Source of the DNA: 4572-123 sp964418755
GTDB lineage: Bacteria > Desulfobacterota > Desulfobacteria > Desulfobacterales > 4572-123
Direction of reading: 5' to 3'
NCBI GenBank assembly: GCA_964418755.1
Contig: CAYQNS010000039.1
Location: 1-26,874, forward strand
DNA: 26,874 nt
Part shown: positions 1-7,386 of the stretch, in pieces
Layout: the number at the start of each line of letters is the position of its first letter
Numbering within the stretch: position 1 is the stretch's first letter
Program-made: the position numbers and the translations under genes
Notes under the pieces: generated by a model
Database searches by the model: none
The model's input: the letters and a program-made list of their open reading frames with translations, nothing else
Told to the model about the DNA's origin: nothing

Positions 1-20
1 TTGACAACTATCAATCATAT

Positions 21-156
21 CAGCGGTTAGCTCCTATATTTTAGGAGTTTACCAGCAATGCGATTTTCACCCATTGGGTGAAATGATGACCTTTGAAAAT
101 ATATTGAAATTATTGTGCTAATTGCTAAAAGCCAACTGCTGATCGCTCAATATAGG
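21..156 (+). repeat. 136-bp interspersed repeat, copy 1
   Basis: This stretch recurs in inverted orientation at 14151-14286 with about 130 of 136 positions identical and no gaps by hand alignment; similarity ends at both edges. It holds two perfect small hairpins, CTCCTA/TAGGAG (31-36 with 42-47) and TTTCACCC/GGGTGAAA (65-72 with 76-83). Near its ends lie imperfect inverted repeats: ATCAGCGGTTAGCT at 19-32 resembles the reverse complement of 130-143. No ORF lies inside it. The structure is like a non-autonomous miniature element or a structured intergenic repeat. Its right edge abuts a truncated STAS gene. Confidence 0.85.
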
Positions 157-162
157 TGTTAG

Positions 163-321
163 AAAAGGAAAGGGAAAGTGGAATTTAAAAGTGAAGAAGG
201 CGATTTGAAGCTTATGGGCGTTCGAAAAGCAGTACAGACCCTTTTTGAACTCGTCCGAATGCATCGAATTATTGAAATATTCGACAATCGTGAAGAAGCC
301 ATGGATTCGTTTACGGAATAG
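163..321 (+). pseudogene. 3' remnant of an STAS-domain (anti-sigma factor antagonist-like) gene
   Basis: The frame opened by the GTG at 178 reads VEFKSEEGDLKLMGVRKAV, continues as QTLFELVRMHRIIEIFDNRE, and ends with EAMDSFTE before TAG at 319-321. This is the typical last helix and strand of SpoIIAA/STAS anti-sigma factor antagonists (GGDLKL, then a V-x-x-L-F-E-L helix, then I-F-x-x-R-E-E-A). The frame is closed upstream by TAG at 160-162, so the first half of the domain, including the phosphorylatable serine region, is missing. The break lies within a few bases of the edge of the 136-bp repeat, which suggests that the repeat or a rearrangement at it cut the gene. A purine-rich stretch (AAAGGAAAGGGAAA) before GTG 178 could still allow a short peptide of about 47 residues. 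Confidence 0.6.
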
Positions 322-331
322 GTGTCAAAAA

Positions 332-1150
332 ATGCAATCGCTTATAATTGCCGTTGTCCAGTTTGAACCCCTCTTTGGGCAAAAACAGAATAATTTGGAA
401 ACAATTCAAAATCTTACCCGACAGTTGAAAGCAGACATAATCGTTCTGCCGGAGCTGTGTACCAGCGGTTATTTTTTTACTTCCCGATCAGAGGTTGAAA
501 AAATAGCCGAACCAGCCAATACCGGTCCTTCGGCCGTTTTTTTTAAAGATCTGGCCAGGCAGTGCAATGCAGTTGTTATTGCCGGTTTTGCCGAAAGGGA
601 TCATAACCGGCTCTATAATTCATGCCTGATCCAGGTTCCGGAAAAATCTCCGGCACGGATATATCGAAAAACACATCTGTTTTACAAAGAGCGGTTTTGC
701 TTTGACCGTGGAGATACCGGTTTTTTCGTTGTTCAAGACAAATTGCGGGACGTACGGATCGGACCGATGATATGCTATGACTGGCGCTTTCCGGAAGCTG
801 CCAGGGTGTTGACCCTTCTGGGCGCGGATATTATCGTGTGTCCGTCGAATCTGGTGACCGATGCCTGGGGTCTTATCATGCCGGCCCGGGCCATTGAAAA
901 CAAGGTTTATGTTGCGGTGGCCAATCGTGTGGGTAGTGAAAAAAGGGATGCTGAAGAACTGCTGTTTAAAGGAAACTCAGCCGTTTACTCGTATAACGGC
1001 AGCAAACTGGCCAAAGCCGGGCCCCATAAGGAAGCGGTTGTGCGGGCTGAAATTTATCCGGCCAGGACAAGGGACAAGTCTTTCAATCCCCTCAACGATA
1101 TCCTGGCGGACCGGCAGCCCGAGCATTATCAAAGGCTGATTAGTGACTAA
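332..1150 (+). CDS. Carbon-nitrogen hydrolase (nitrilase superfamily)
   Basis: A cytosolic amidase/nitrilase-type hydrolase that cleaves a non-peptide C-N bond through a Glu-Lys-Cys triad; the substrate cannot be read from sequence. All three triad residues are visible: Glu41 in LPELCTSGY, Lys113 in YRKTHLFYKE and Cys148 in MICYDWRFPEAAR. The 272 residues fit a single-domain member of the superfamily. An upstream in-frame ATG at 245 exists, but its 29 extra residues overlap the STAS remnant in another frame and precede the conserved first strand (SLIIAVVQFEP), so ATG 332 is chosen; its ribosome site (GGTG) is weak. It lies 10 bases after the STAS stop and converges on the histidine kinase. 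No pathway partner is adjacent. Confidence 0.85.
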   Translation: MQSLIIAVVQFEPLFGQKQNNLETIQNLTRQLKADIIVLPELCTSGYFFTSRSEVEKIAEPANTGPSAVFFKDLARQCNAVVIAGFAERDHNRLYNSCLIQVPEKSPARIYRKTHLFYKERFCFDRGDTGFFVVQDKLRDVRIGPMICYDWRFPEAARVLTLLGADIIVCPSNLVTDAWGLIMPARAIENKVYVAVANRVGSEKRDAEELLFKGNSAVYSYNGSKLAKAGPHKEAVVRAEIYPARTRDKSFNPLNDILADRQPEHYQRLISD

Positions 1151-1220
1151 ATTCTGAAATTCCGACCTCTGCCTTCTGTTTCCTCTATCCTGTCTTCTAT
1201 TTCCAATCATTCAACCATCC

Positions 1221-1276
1221 CCATCTTCTATCCCTTGCTTTCTATCTTCTGCCTTCCGATCTCTGGCTTCTGATCA
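1221..1276. repeat. Degenerate heptamer tract between convergent genes
   Basis: Read on the minus strand, eight 7-base units follow one another in register from 1276 down to 1221: TGATCAG, AAGCCAG, AGATCGG, AAGGCAG, AAGATAG, AAAGCAA, GGGATAG, AAGATGG (roughly AAGNCAG). A looser form of the pattern continues to about 1151. It starts at the stop codon of the histidine kinase and fills the gap to the hydrolase stop. The 123 bases between the two stop codons contain nothing else recognisable. Confidence 0.7.
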
Positions 1277-1324
1277 CTGATACCCTGTTTCGATCTCTGA
1301 CTTCTGATCACTGATACCCTGTTT
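1257..1324. repeat. 34-bp direct tandem duplication at the 3' end of the kinase gene
   Basis: Two adjacent 34-base units, 1257-1290 and 1291-1324, differ at a single position (G versus A at 1266/1300). The kinase frame runs through the distal unit as KQGISDQKSEIE. Because 34 is not a multiple of 3, it reads the second unit in a shifted frame (TGYQ) and stops at 1274-1276. About 16 C-terminal residues are therefore encoded by repeat. Confidence 0.85.
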
Positions 1325-3454
1325 ATCGCTTGCCGGCATGTATATATCAAACGCGGAGCCCTCATGTTCTTTTGTATGAACATCGATAAACCCGTTATGG
1401 CTTTTTATAATTCCATAGACAAAACTGAGGCCGAGTCCCGATCCTTTGCCAAGTTCCCTGGTTGTAAAAAAAGGTTCGAAAATTTTTTCCTTGATTTCTT
1501 CGCTCATGCCGGAACCGGTATCGCGGATCGATAGTTCCACATACTTTCCCGGGGGCGTGCGAAAGGGTTTTACAAAATGGCTCCCCAGGGTAATGTTTTT
1601 TGTTCCCAGATACAGCTCGCCTTTGCCGTCCATGGCCTCTGCCGCATTGTTGTAAAGGTTCATTAACATTTTGCCGACCTGCACCGGGTCAAGATCAACC
1701 AGCCAGAGATTTTCTTGATAGTGCTTATAAATTTTAATTTGTTTGCTGCTCGAGCTGAACATGTTGGATGTCCGCCTGACAATATCATTCAGATTTGCCG
1801 GTGCAACTACAAATTGGCTACCCAGAACGAAACTTAGAAGCTGTCGTGTCAGCTCTGTGCCTTTATCCACGCTCCGTTCTATATTTTTAATTTTTTGGTA
1901 CGGGTATCCTTCATGATCAATGCGTTTGCGGATCAGCGAAATATTGCCATGAATGGCCATGAAGATATTGTTAAAATCATGAACAATGGCGCCGGCAAGA
2001 GTACCGACGGCTTCCATCTTGTGAGCCTGCTGAAGTTCCGTTGCCAATTTTTGCTGATCGGTTATATCCCTGAGTGAACCGGTAATGCCGATAATTTTTC
2101 CGGTGGTATCGGTATTGGGTGACGCACTGCCGTTGAAAACCCGGATGGAGCCGTCCTTGTGCAAAACCTTGATGGTTGTATCGGTGAATACCTTGCGCTT
2201 TGTAATCAACTCCCTGAATATCCGTACGCAGCGTTCGGAATCCTCCTTTCGGGTGAATTCGACAAAATACATTCCAAGCGTCTCCTGCTTACTGTATCCG
2301 AGTATTTTTTCCCAGGCAGGATTGACATATGAAAATGAACCGTCCGCCTCAAGCGTATATATGATATCGGGGGCACTTTCACTAAGGGTTTTAAACATTT
2401 CTTCGCTTTCCCGCAGTGCTTTTTCAGATTTTTGATACTCGGTAATATCCTTTATTGTAATCAAATATCCCTTTAGTATTTTCTTTTGGAATAATGGGGA
2501 AATTACGACATTATAAATGAGATCGACGTTGTTTTTTTTAACTGCAATAGCATAATCCGGATTATGAATATCACGGCAGCCTTCAAGCAGTTCCGGCCAG
2601 TCTGAGAAGACCTCCGTTGCCGGCGATCCGATTGCCTCGGAAGCCTTAATATCGAAAATTTTCCGAGCCGGGGGATTGACGTTTATAATGCGGTTACCGG
2701 GGTCCAGGAGTATAAGCCCTTCGCTCATGCTGTTAAAAACGGTGTCATAGGCAACGGGTATGATGTCCAGGAAATGAAATTGAAATATTCCCAGCCCAAG
2801 AAACAGCCCGCTCAAAGAAAAGCCAAAGGGCGTCAGATCAAAATATGCAAAAGGTTCTATTTTAAAAATATAAGCGACATTCGCGGCCCACGGGGCCAAA
2901 GAACCGGCCAGTAATAAAACAGACCGTCCGCGGTATGGGTTCGAAGGGCGGATAATGATCCTGATCAGCAATATGGTGCCGAACAACAACAGTAAATAGG
3001 AGTATACTGAATGTATCCAGAAACCGGCATTAAATGTTCGAACCAGAAAGGAGAAATTATTTCTGGTGATAATTTCAGCATTGCTGAAAAAAAATCCGTG
3101 CAGATGATTGGTCCAGACCACAATCAGAGAAATAATGGGAATAATGGAGAGACAGACAGCCCACCTGAACGGAAGGCGTGCTGATTGTCCTGTGTACGGC
3201 AGGATAAAGGCGATCCAGAAAACCGGTATACTTACGATGGAGACAAACTGTATGTCGGCCCAGAAGATTTTGGAAGAAAGATTTACCGTTGCCATTTCCA
3301 TGATGTGCCCCAAGCACCAGGCGGCAACTGCCAGCATAAGCAGGGCAAAGGGTGGCGCGCCTTTGTTAAGTTTCCGGTTCCATGCCAGAGTTGCCAGCGC
3401 CAGTGCAACTGCGGCTGCAAGCACAAGCAGCATGTCATAGGGGGTAAAGTTCAT
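1274..3454 (-). CDS. Membrane-bound PAS-domain sensor histidine kinase
   Basis: An inner-membrane sensor kinase of a two-component system; the signal and the partner regulator are unknown. Counting from ATG 3454 (726 residues), the first about 220 residues are seven hydrophobic segments of the 7TM histidine-kinase N-terminal type. Two PAS domains follow (about 230-330 and 345-465). The HisKA helix carries the phospho-acceptor His in LAGAIVHDFNNI (near residue 492). The C-terminal ATPase domain shows an N box (NLYNNAAEAM), a G1 box (DTGSGM), an F box (FEPFFTT) and a G2 box (GKGSGLGLSF). No receiver domain is fused and no response regulator lies nearby, so it is an orphan. An ATG 24 bases further upstream is possible, but AAGGAGCCT directly precedes ATG 3454. 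The C-terminal tail comes from a 34-bp tandem repeat. Confidence 0.92.
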   Translation of the reverse strand: MNFTPYDMLLVLAAAVALALATLAWNRKLNKGAPPFALLMLAVAAWCLGHIMEMATVNLSSKIFWADIQFVSIVSIPVFWIAFILPYTGQSARLPFRWAVCLSIIPIISLIVVWTNHLHGFFFSNAEIITRNNFSFLVRTFNAGFWIHSVYSYLLLLFGTILLIRIIIRPSNPYRGRSVLLLAGSLAPWAANVAYIFKIEPFAYFDLTPFGFSLSGLFLGLGIFQFHFLDIIPVAYDTVFNSMSEGLILLDPGNRIINVNPPARKIFDIKASEAIGSPATEVFSDWPELLEGCRDIHNPDYAIAVKKNNVDLIYNVVISPLFQKKILKGYLITIKDITEYQKSEKALRESEEMFKTLSESAPDIIYTLEADGSFSYVNPAWEKILGYSKQETLGMYFVEFTRKEDSERCVRIFRELITKRKVFTDTTIKVLHKDGSIRVFNGSASPNTDTTGKIIGITGSLRDITDQQKLATELQQAHKMEAVGTLAGAIVHDFNNIFMAIHGNISLIRKRIDHEGYPYQKIKNIERSVDKGTELTRQLLSFVLGSQFVVAPANLNDIVRRTSNMFSSSSKQIKIYKHYQENLWLVDLDPVQVGKMLMNLYNNAAEAMDGKGELYLGTKNITLGSHFVKPFRTPPGKYVELSIRDTGSGMSEEIKEKIFEPFFTTRELGKGSGLGLSFVYGIIKSHNGFIDVHTKEHEGSAFDIYMPASDKQGISDQKSEIETGYQ

Positions 3455-3650
3455 AGGCTCCTTACGGTTGTATGGCAATCAGGCAACACGCCGGGTTTTT
3501 CCCGCCGGCTGTGGCGGGTTCCTGAAAAAAGGCATTCAATTTTAAGTTTTGGGCATCCTAAAGCAGGCAAAAAAACAGATGCCTTTAAAAAAAGTGTAAA
3601 CCGGTAAATGAAGGATGCCGTATTTCAGATTCAAACAAAAGGATATTAAA

Positions 3651-3806
3651 ATGTCAAATCAAAGTCTCAAATCTATGTTTGGTGAATATAAAACGGCAGC
3701 CATTATTGCAAGGGTGCTTTTAAAATTGAATTGGAAATTATTGCCGCATTTTCGACCATGCCGGCAAATAATTATCGCTGCTGGTGATCTGCCGGGAGGG
3801 AGATGA
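3651..3806 (+). CDS. Possible small protein of 51 residues, unknown
   Basis: ATG 3651 is preceded at a suitable distance by AAAGGA (3638-3643) and opens a 51-residue frame starting MSNQSLKSMFGEYKTAAIIA. The middle is hydrophobic and basic (IIARVLLKLNWKLLPHFRP) but is not a clear membrane segment, and I recognise no family. It lies alone on the plus strand between two minus-strand genes. It may be a decayed gene start or chance. The ribosome site is the main reason for listing it. Confidence 0.25.
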   Translation: MSNQSLKSMFGEYKTAAIIARVLLKLNWKLLPHFRPCRQIIIAAGDLPGGR

Positions 3807-3857
3807 TTTCGACGAACCGAGGAGAGATGGGAAGGGGTGTTACGTTTTTTAGCGGCA

Positions 3858-3920
3858 CAATACAAAAAAGATGCATCATTGAGGTGGTGCCATTTACTAT
3901 TTTGTAACTTTTTTGTATTG
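3858..3920. repeat. 13-bp perfect inverted repeat around a 37-base loop
   Basis: CAATACAAAAAAG at 3858-3870 is exactly matched by CTTTTTTGTATTG at 3908-3920. It lies 28 bases beyond the stop of the minus-strand ATPase gene, so it could be that gene's terminator, although the loop is long for one. Alternatively it is the inverted ends of a tiny repeat element. Confidence 0.6.
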
Positions 3921-3947
3921 CACCTTCAATCAGGTATAGCGGTTTCT

Positions 3948-4649
3948 TTATTTATTTCCTTTTATCAACATGGTCGTGGGGTCCAGAAGCAGCGTGGCAC
4001 CCTCCGGGGATGCCGAGGTTTTTTTAAGATCTTCAACATAAATTTGTTTACCCCTGGGCTGAAGCTGTATCATGGTATCAAACAGGTCGCCGACCGGTTT
4101 GATTCGTGCAGGCACTTCTTTCTGATCGGCATTTTCATACCGGTGAGTACGTACGGTAAACCAGATATGCTGTTTGTTTTGAAGGGCCATGGATTTTAAT
4201 TCGGTCAACGCCTGCTTTGCCTCTTCTTCAAAAGGAAAGCCGTCGATTAAAATCATCCGGGGGGAGAAGATATTCTGCTCGATAATATCCGCAAGCCTTT
4301 CCTTGAGCTTAGGGACACTGAATCCGTCAACCTTGAAGGTCATGATCAGCCTTAGCGGCAGAATCGTTTCCCACAGTTGGTCGATTTGCTCGATTTTGTA
4401 CTGGTCGGCGATATTACGAAATACTTCTTCATACCATAGACATACTTTTTCAACCGGATCATTCAGGCTGATATGAAGAACATTTTTACTTCTGAGAAGA
4501 CTGTTCAGCGCCAGTTGAACAATAAAAGAGGTTTTTCCCACACCGGCCCGGGCGAGTACGGCGCCAAAACCGCCTTCGGGAAGGATGTCTTCTGTTTCAT
4601 ACCCCATGAGCCTCAAGGGGTTACGGAGTATAAGATCTTTTTTCAGCAT
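3948..4649 (-). CDS. P-loop ATPase of unknown role (RecA/KaiC-like fold)
   Basis: A 233-residue soluble protein with a clear Walker A motif, ARAGVGKTS (33-41), followed by the helix FIVQLALNSLL. Strand 2 reads VLHISLND and Walker B is RMILIDGFPF (131-140). The order resembles single-domain RecA/KaiC-like or GvpD-like ATPases. A trailing segment with a polar TVRTHRYE turn resembles the third RecA strand. I cannot name a function. ATG 4649 follows AAAGGAG at good spacing. It sits 207 bases downstream of EF-G on the same strand, so co-transcription with EF-G is possible; that interval shows no convincing terminator. Confidence 0.8.
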   Translation of the reverse strand: MLKKDLILRNPLRLMGYETEDILPEGGFGAVLARAGVGKTSFIVQLALNSLLRSKNVLHISLNDPVEKVCLWYEEVFRNIADQYKIEQIDQLWETILPLRLIMTFKVDGFSVPKLKERLADIIEQNIFSPRMILIDGFPFEEEAKQALTELKSMALQNKQHIWFTVRTHRYENADQKEVPARIKPVGDLFDTMIQLQPRGKQIYVEDLKKTSASPEGATLLLDPTTMLIKGNK

Positions 4650-4856
4650 TTTAAAACTCCTTTCTTTCAGGTAAATAACGCGGATGGGGCCGGGGCGAGA
4701 CGATTGCCCGAGCCCTGGGCGTCCGGCTTTAAGCCATGGTTAAATATTTTGCGAATTGTATGCAAACCAAATCCCTGCCTCGCTTAAGGGTTCTGTTTCA
4801 GGGACGGTCGGGCCCATCTGAAGCCACCCGGCAAAGCATCTATACATTTATTCGAT

Positions 4857-6941
4857 TCAGGCAACATTTTTTTTGTCTGCGGCAGCTTTTTTGAGCAGCT
4901 CTTCCGCGATGCTCTGGGGGACCTTTTTGTAACTGCTGAACTCCATGGTAAACTGAGCCTTGCCCTGGGTGGAAGAACGCAGAACCGTTGAATAGCCGAA
5001 CATCTCGGCCAGCGGAACCAGTGATTCAATGACACAGAGGGGGCCTTCTTCCTGAGACCCTACGATCATACCTCGCCGCTGATTCAACAATCCCATGACG
5101 ACCCCCTGAAATTCCGTAGGTGTTTCCACGGCCACTTTCATAATGGGCTCATGAATCACCGATCCCGCCTTGGCATATCCTTCCAGAAAAGCACCCCGGG
5201 CCGCGGCCTGAAAAGCCATTTCAGAAGAATCGACCGCATGACTTGCGCCGTCATTGATGACTACCTTTATGCCGGTAACCGGGAATTCCATCTTGGGGCC
5301 CTTGGCCATACACTGCATGAAACCTTTTTCACACGACGAGATGTACTGCGTCGGGATGGATCCGCCGGTCACCTTGTTTTCAAAAACAAAACCTTTATCA
5401 TCGACCGGTTCCAGATAGCCTGCCACGCGTCCATACTGACCCGAACCACCGGTCTGTTTTTTGTGGATATAGTTGAATTGAGCCTTGCGGGTGATGGTTT
5501 CCCTGTAGGCCACACGCGGGTGCCCGGAGGTGATTTCGGCATTGTATTCTCGCAGCATACGCTCTATATAAACTTCCAGATGAAGCTCGCCCATGCCTTC
5601 GATGATCGTCTCGTTGGTCTCTGCGTCCACAAAGGTTCTGAATGTCGGATCTTCCTTGCAAAACCGGTTCAGGGCCTTGGACATGTTGATCTGGGATTTG
5701 TTGTCGCTGGGCACGATAGCCAGAGATATCACCGGATTGGGAACAAACATGGAGGTCATGCTGACATTTATGCCCGGTGACACAAACGTATCTCCGGAAG
5801 CACAGTCAACCCCGAACAGAGCACCGATAAAGCCTGCTGAAATTCGTTCGATCTCTTCCATCTGGTTGGCGTGCATGTGTACGACCCGGCCGATTTTTAT
5901 TTTTTTACCGGTGCGGACATTGATGACTGTGTCGCCCTTGCCGATGGCGCCCTGGTAAACACGGATGTAGGTGAGCTGTCCATACTGACCGTCTTCCAGT
6001 TTGAATGCCAGCGCAACTGTCGGGTCATCTGCGGAACTGCTGAGGGTGACTGATTTTTCATCCTGGCCCATATCCAGAGCGATATTTTCGACATCATCGG
6101 GGCTGGGCAGGAAATTGTTAACGGCATCCAGGAGCGGCTGAATTCCTTTATTTTTGTAAGCGGACCCGACGAAAACCGGTGTGAGCTGTCGGATCAACGT
6201 GCCTTTGCGAACCGCATCTATGAGCAGATCCGAAGTGACCGATTCTTCCAGGGCCGCCTCCATCAGTTCATCGGAAAACATGGACGCCGCGTCGATCAGT
6301 TCTTCGCGTTTCCGGGCGGCCTGCTCCAACAGGGTGTCCGGTATCTCTTCAATCCGCAGGATCTCTCCGTTTTCGCCGTCAAAGTAAATGGCCTGCATGG
6401 TAACCAGGTCGATTACACCCTGAAGGTCGGCTTCGATCCCGATGGGTATCTGCATGACCACGGCATTATGCCCGAGTTTGTCCCGGAGCTGTGCGGTGAC
6501 CCGATCCGGATTGGCGCCGCTTCGGTCACACTTGTTGATAAAGGCGATGCAGGGTACCTTGTACCGCTTCATCTGCTGGTCCACCGTAATCGACTGGGAC
6601 TGGACCCCGCCCACCGCACAGAGAACCAGGATAGCACCGTCCAGAACACGCAGCGAACGCTCTACTTCGATGGTAAAGTCAACGTGGCCCGGGGTATCGA
6701 TAATATTGATTTCATGATTTTTCCATTTGCAGTAAGTCGCTGCGGAAGCTATGGTGATTCCGCGTTCTTTTTCCAGCTCCATGGAATCCATGGTGGCGCC
6801 TACGCCATCCTTGCCTTTAACATCGTGGATCGTATGGATTCGATCGGTATAAAAAAGTATTCTTTCCGTCAAAGTTGTTTTGCCGGAGTCGATATGCGCA
6901 CTGATACCGATGTTTCTGACTTTTCGGGTGTTGATTCGCAT
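4857..6941 (-). CDS. fusA: Elongation factor G, mitochondrial-like (spdEFG1-type)
   Basis: A 694-residue translational GTPase catalysing ribosomal translocation. G1 is AHIDSGKT (15-22), the switch region reads GVGATMDSMELEKERGITI, G3 is DTPGHVD (82-88) and G4 is NKCD (136-139). Domains II-V follow with the usual signatures (GMGELHLEVYIERM in domain III, HKKQTGGSGQYGRV in IV, EPIMKVAVETP in V). AHIDSGKTTLTERILFY, VKGKDGVGATMDSMELE and LDGAILVLCAVGGVQSQSITVD match mitochondrial EF-G1 and the spirochete/planctomycete/delta-proteobacterial spdEFG1 rather than standard bacterial EF-G (AHIDAGKTTTTERILFYTG). By family knowledge spdEFG1 is the translocase and a separate spdEFG2 does recycling; assigning this copy to spdEFG1 is inferred. 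It lies outside a ribosomal-protein operon. ATG 6941 follows AGAGGAA. Confidence 0.93.
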   Translation of the reverse strand: MRINTRKVRNIGISAHIDSGKTTLTERILFYTDRIHTIHDVKGKDGVGATMDSMELEKERGITIASAATYCKWKNHEINIIDTPGHVDFTIEVERSLRVLDGAILVLCAVGGVQSQSITVDQQMKRYKVPCIAFINKCDRSGANPDRVTAQLRDKLGHNAVVMQIPIGIEADLQGVIDLVTMQAIYFDGENGEILRIEEIPDTLLEQAARKREELIDAASMFSDELMEAALEESVTSDLLIDAVRKGTLIRQLTPVFVGSAYKNKGIQPLLDAVNNFLPSPDDVENIALDMGQDEKSVTLSSSADDPTVALAFKLEDGQYGQLTYIRVYQGAIGKGDTVINVRTGKKIKIGRVVHMHANQMEEIERISAGFIGALFGVDCASGDTFVSPGINVSMTSMFVPNPVISLAIVPSDNKSQINMSKALNRFCKEDPTFRTFVDAETNETIIEGMGELHLEVYIERMLREYNAEITSGHPRVAYRETITRKAQFNYIHKKQTGGSGQYGRVAGYLEPVDDKGFVFENKVTGGSIPTQYISSCEKGFMQCMAKGPKMEFPVTGIKVVINDGASHAVDSSEMAFQAAARGAFLEGYAKAGSVIHEPIMKVAVETPTEFQGVVMGLLNQRRGMIVGSQEEGPLCVIESLVPLAEMFGYSTVLRSSTQGKAQFTMEFSSYKKVPQSIAEELLKKAAADKKNVA

Positions 6942-7049
6942 GTTTTATTCCTCTTGCATTCAGCGTCGTCCGGAACCTGGAAAACAGGTCGTTCCCAAGT
7001 GGGCACTATTTTCCGTCTTGATTAAAGACCGGTTCTAAAATAATAAAAA

Positions 7050-7096
7050 ATCCTTCATTGGCTTACCGGGAAAAAACAGGTAACCGGGTGAAGGAT
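7050..7096 (-). terminator. Intrinsic terminator or attenuator upstream of EF-G
   Basis: On the minus strand ATCCTTCA (7096-7089) pairs with TGAAGGAT (7057-7050), an inner GGTTACC/GGTAAGCC pairing with one mismatch extends the stem, and the 3' arm runs directly into TTTTTTATTA. It lies some 110 bases before the EF-G start and downstream of a strong minus-strand promoter, with no minus-strand gene between. It is either a leader attenuator of EF-G or a barrier to read-through from the mobB operon, whose last gene runs into azlD. Confidence 0.6.
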
Positions 7097-7135
7097 CGTT
7101 GTCAATATTTAATTAATGATATATAAACATGACGC

Positions 7136-7244
7136 TCTCGTAAAAAGTCCACCGAAAATATTTTTGACACAATATACAGGCTTTTTAAATCCATTGAGCA
7201 CCATCTATTGTGGTTGAAATTTAAACTTTCGACTTTTTACGAGA
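7136..7244. repeat. 109-bp element with 14-bp terminal inverted repeats
   Basis: TCTCGTAAAAAGTC at 7136-7149 is perfectly matched by GACTTTTTACGAGA at 7231-7244. Related ends occur at 19845-19879. No ORF lies inside. It looks like a miniature inverted-repeat element sitting in the EF-G leader. Confidence 0.75.
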
Positions 7245-7258
7245 CCATCAAACATAGA

Positions 7259-7287
7259 ATGATAAATATCAATAATTTAATTGTCAA
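7259..7287 (-). promoter_or_regulatory. Sigma70-type promoter reading towards EF-G
   Basis: On the minus strand TTGACA (7287-7282) is followed after 17 bases by TATCAT (7264-7259), in AT-rich surroundings. No other gene lies on the strand before EF-G, which gives a predicted leader of about 310 bases. Prediction from consensus only. Confidence 0.55.
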
Positions 7288-7294
7288 TATCAAA

Positions 7295-7322
7295 TTGACT
7301 TTTTTTGCCCGGGTTGTGTGAT
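7295..7322 (+). promoter_or_regulatory. Possible azlC promoter
   Basis: TTGACT (7295-7300) and TGTGAT (7317-7322) are separated by 16 bases and would start transcription about 60 bases before ATG 7387. The -10 is a moderate match. It is back to back with the minus-strand promoter at 7259-7287. Confidence 0.35.
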
Positions 7323-7386
7323 TTTGGGGAAGAAACCGGTTCAGATTGAGTCAAAAATCGTTCCATTCAGATATAGGGTTGTTTGC

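Larger units (their letters stand above)
3455..3947. other. Gene-poor interval between two minus-strand genes
   Basis: About 490 bases without a confident gene. It contains a GC palindrome (CCCGCC 3501-3506 with GGCGGG 3513-3518), the pair AAAGGCAT/ATGCCTTT (3528-3535 with 3579-3586) some 75-130 bases upstream of the kinase start, one weak small ORF (3651-3806), and a 13-bp inverted repeat (3858-3920). The kinase promoter presumably lies here, but no clear -35/-10 pair was found. Confidence 0.5.
6942..7386. other. Divergent control region between EF-G and azlC
   Basis: About 445 bases with no gene. Reading leftward towards EF-G it contains a good minus-strand promoter (7259-7287), a hairpin repeat element (7136-7244), a terminator-like hairpin (7050-7096), a second hairpin (GGAAC.CCTG/CAGGTTCC on the minus strand, about 6971-6994), and the EF-G ribosome site. 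Rightward it contains a possible azlC promoter (7295-7322). Confidence 0.6.
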
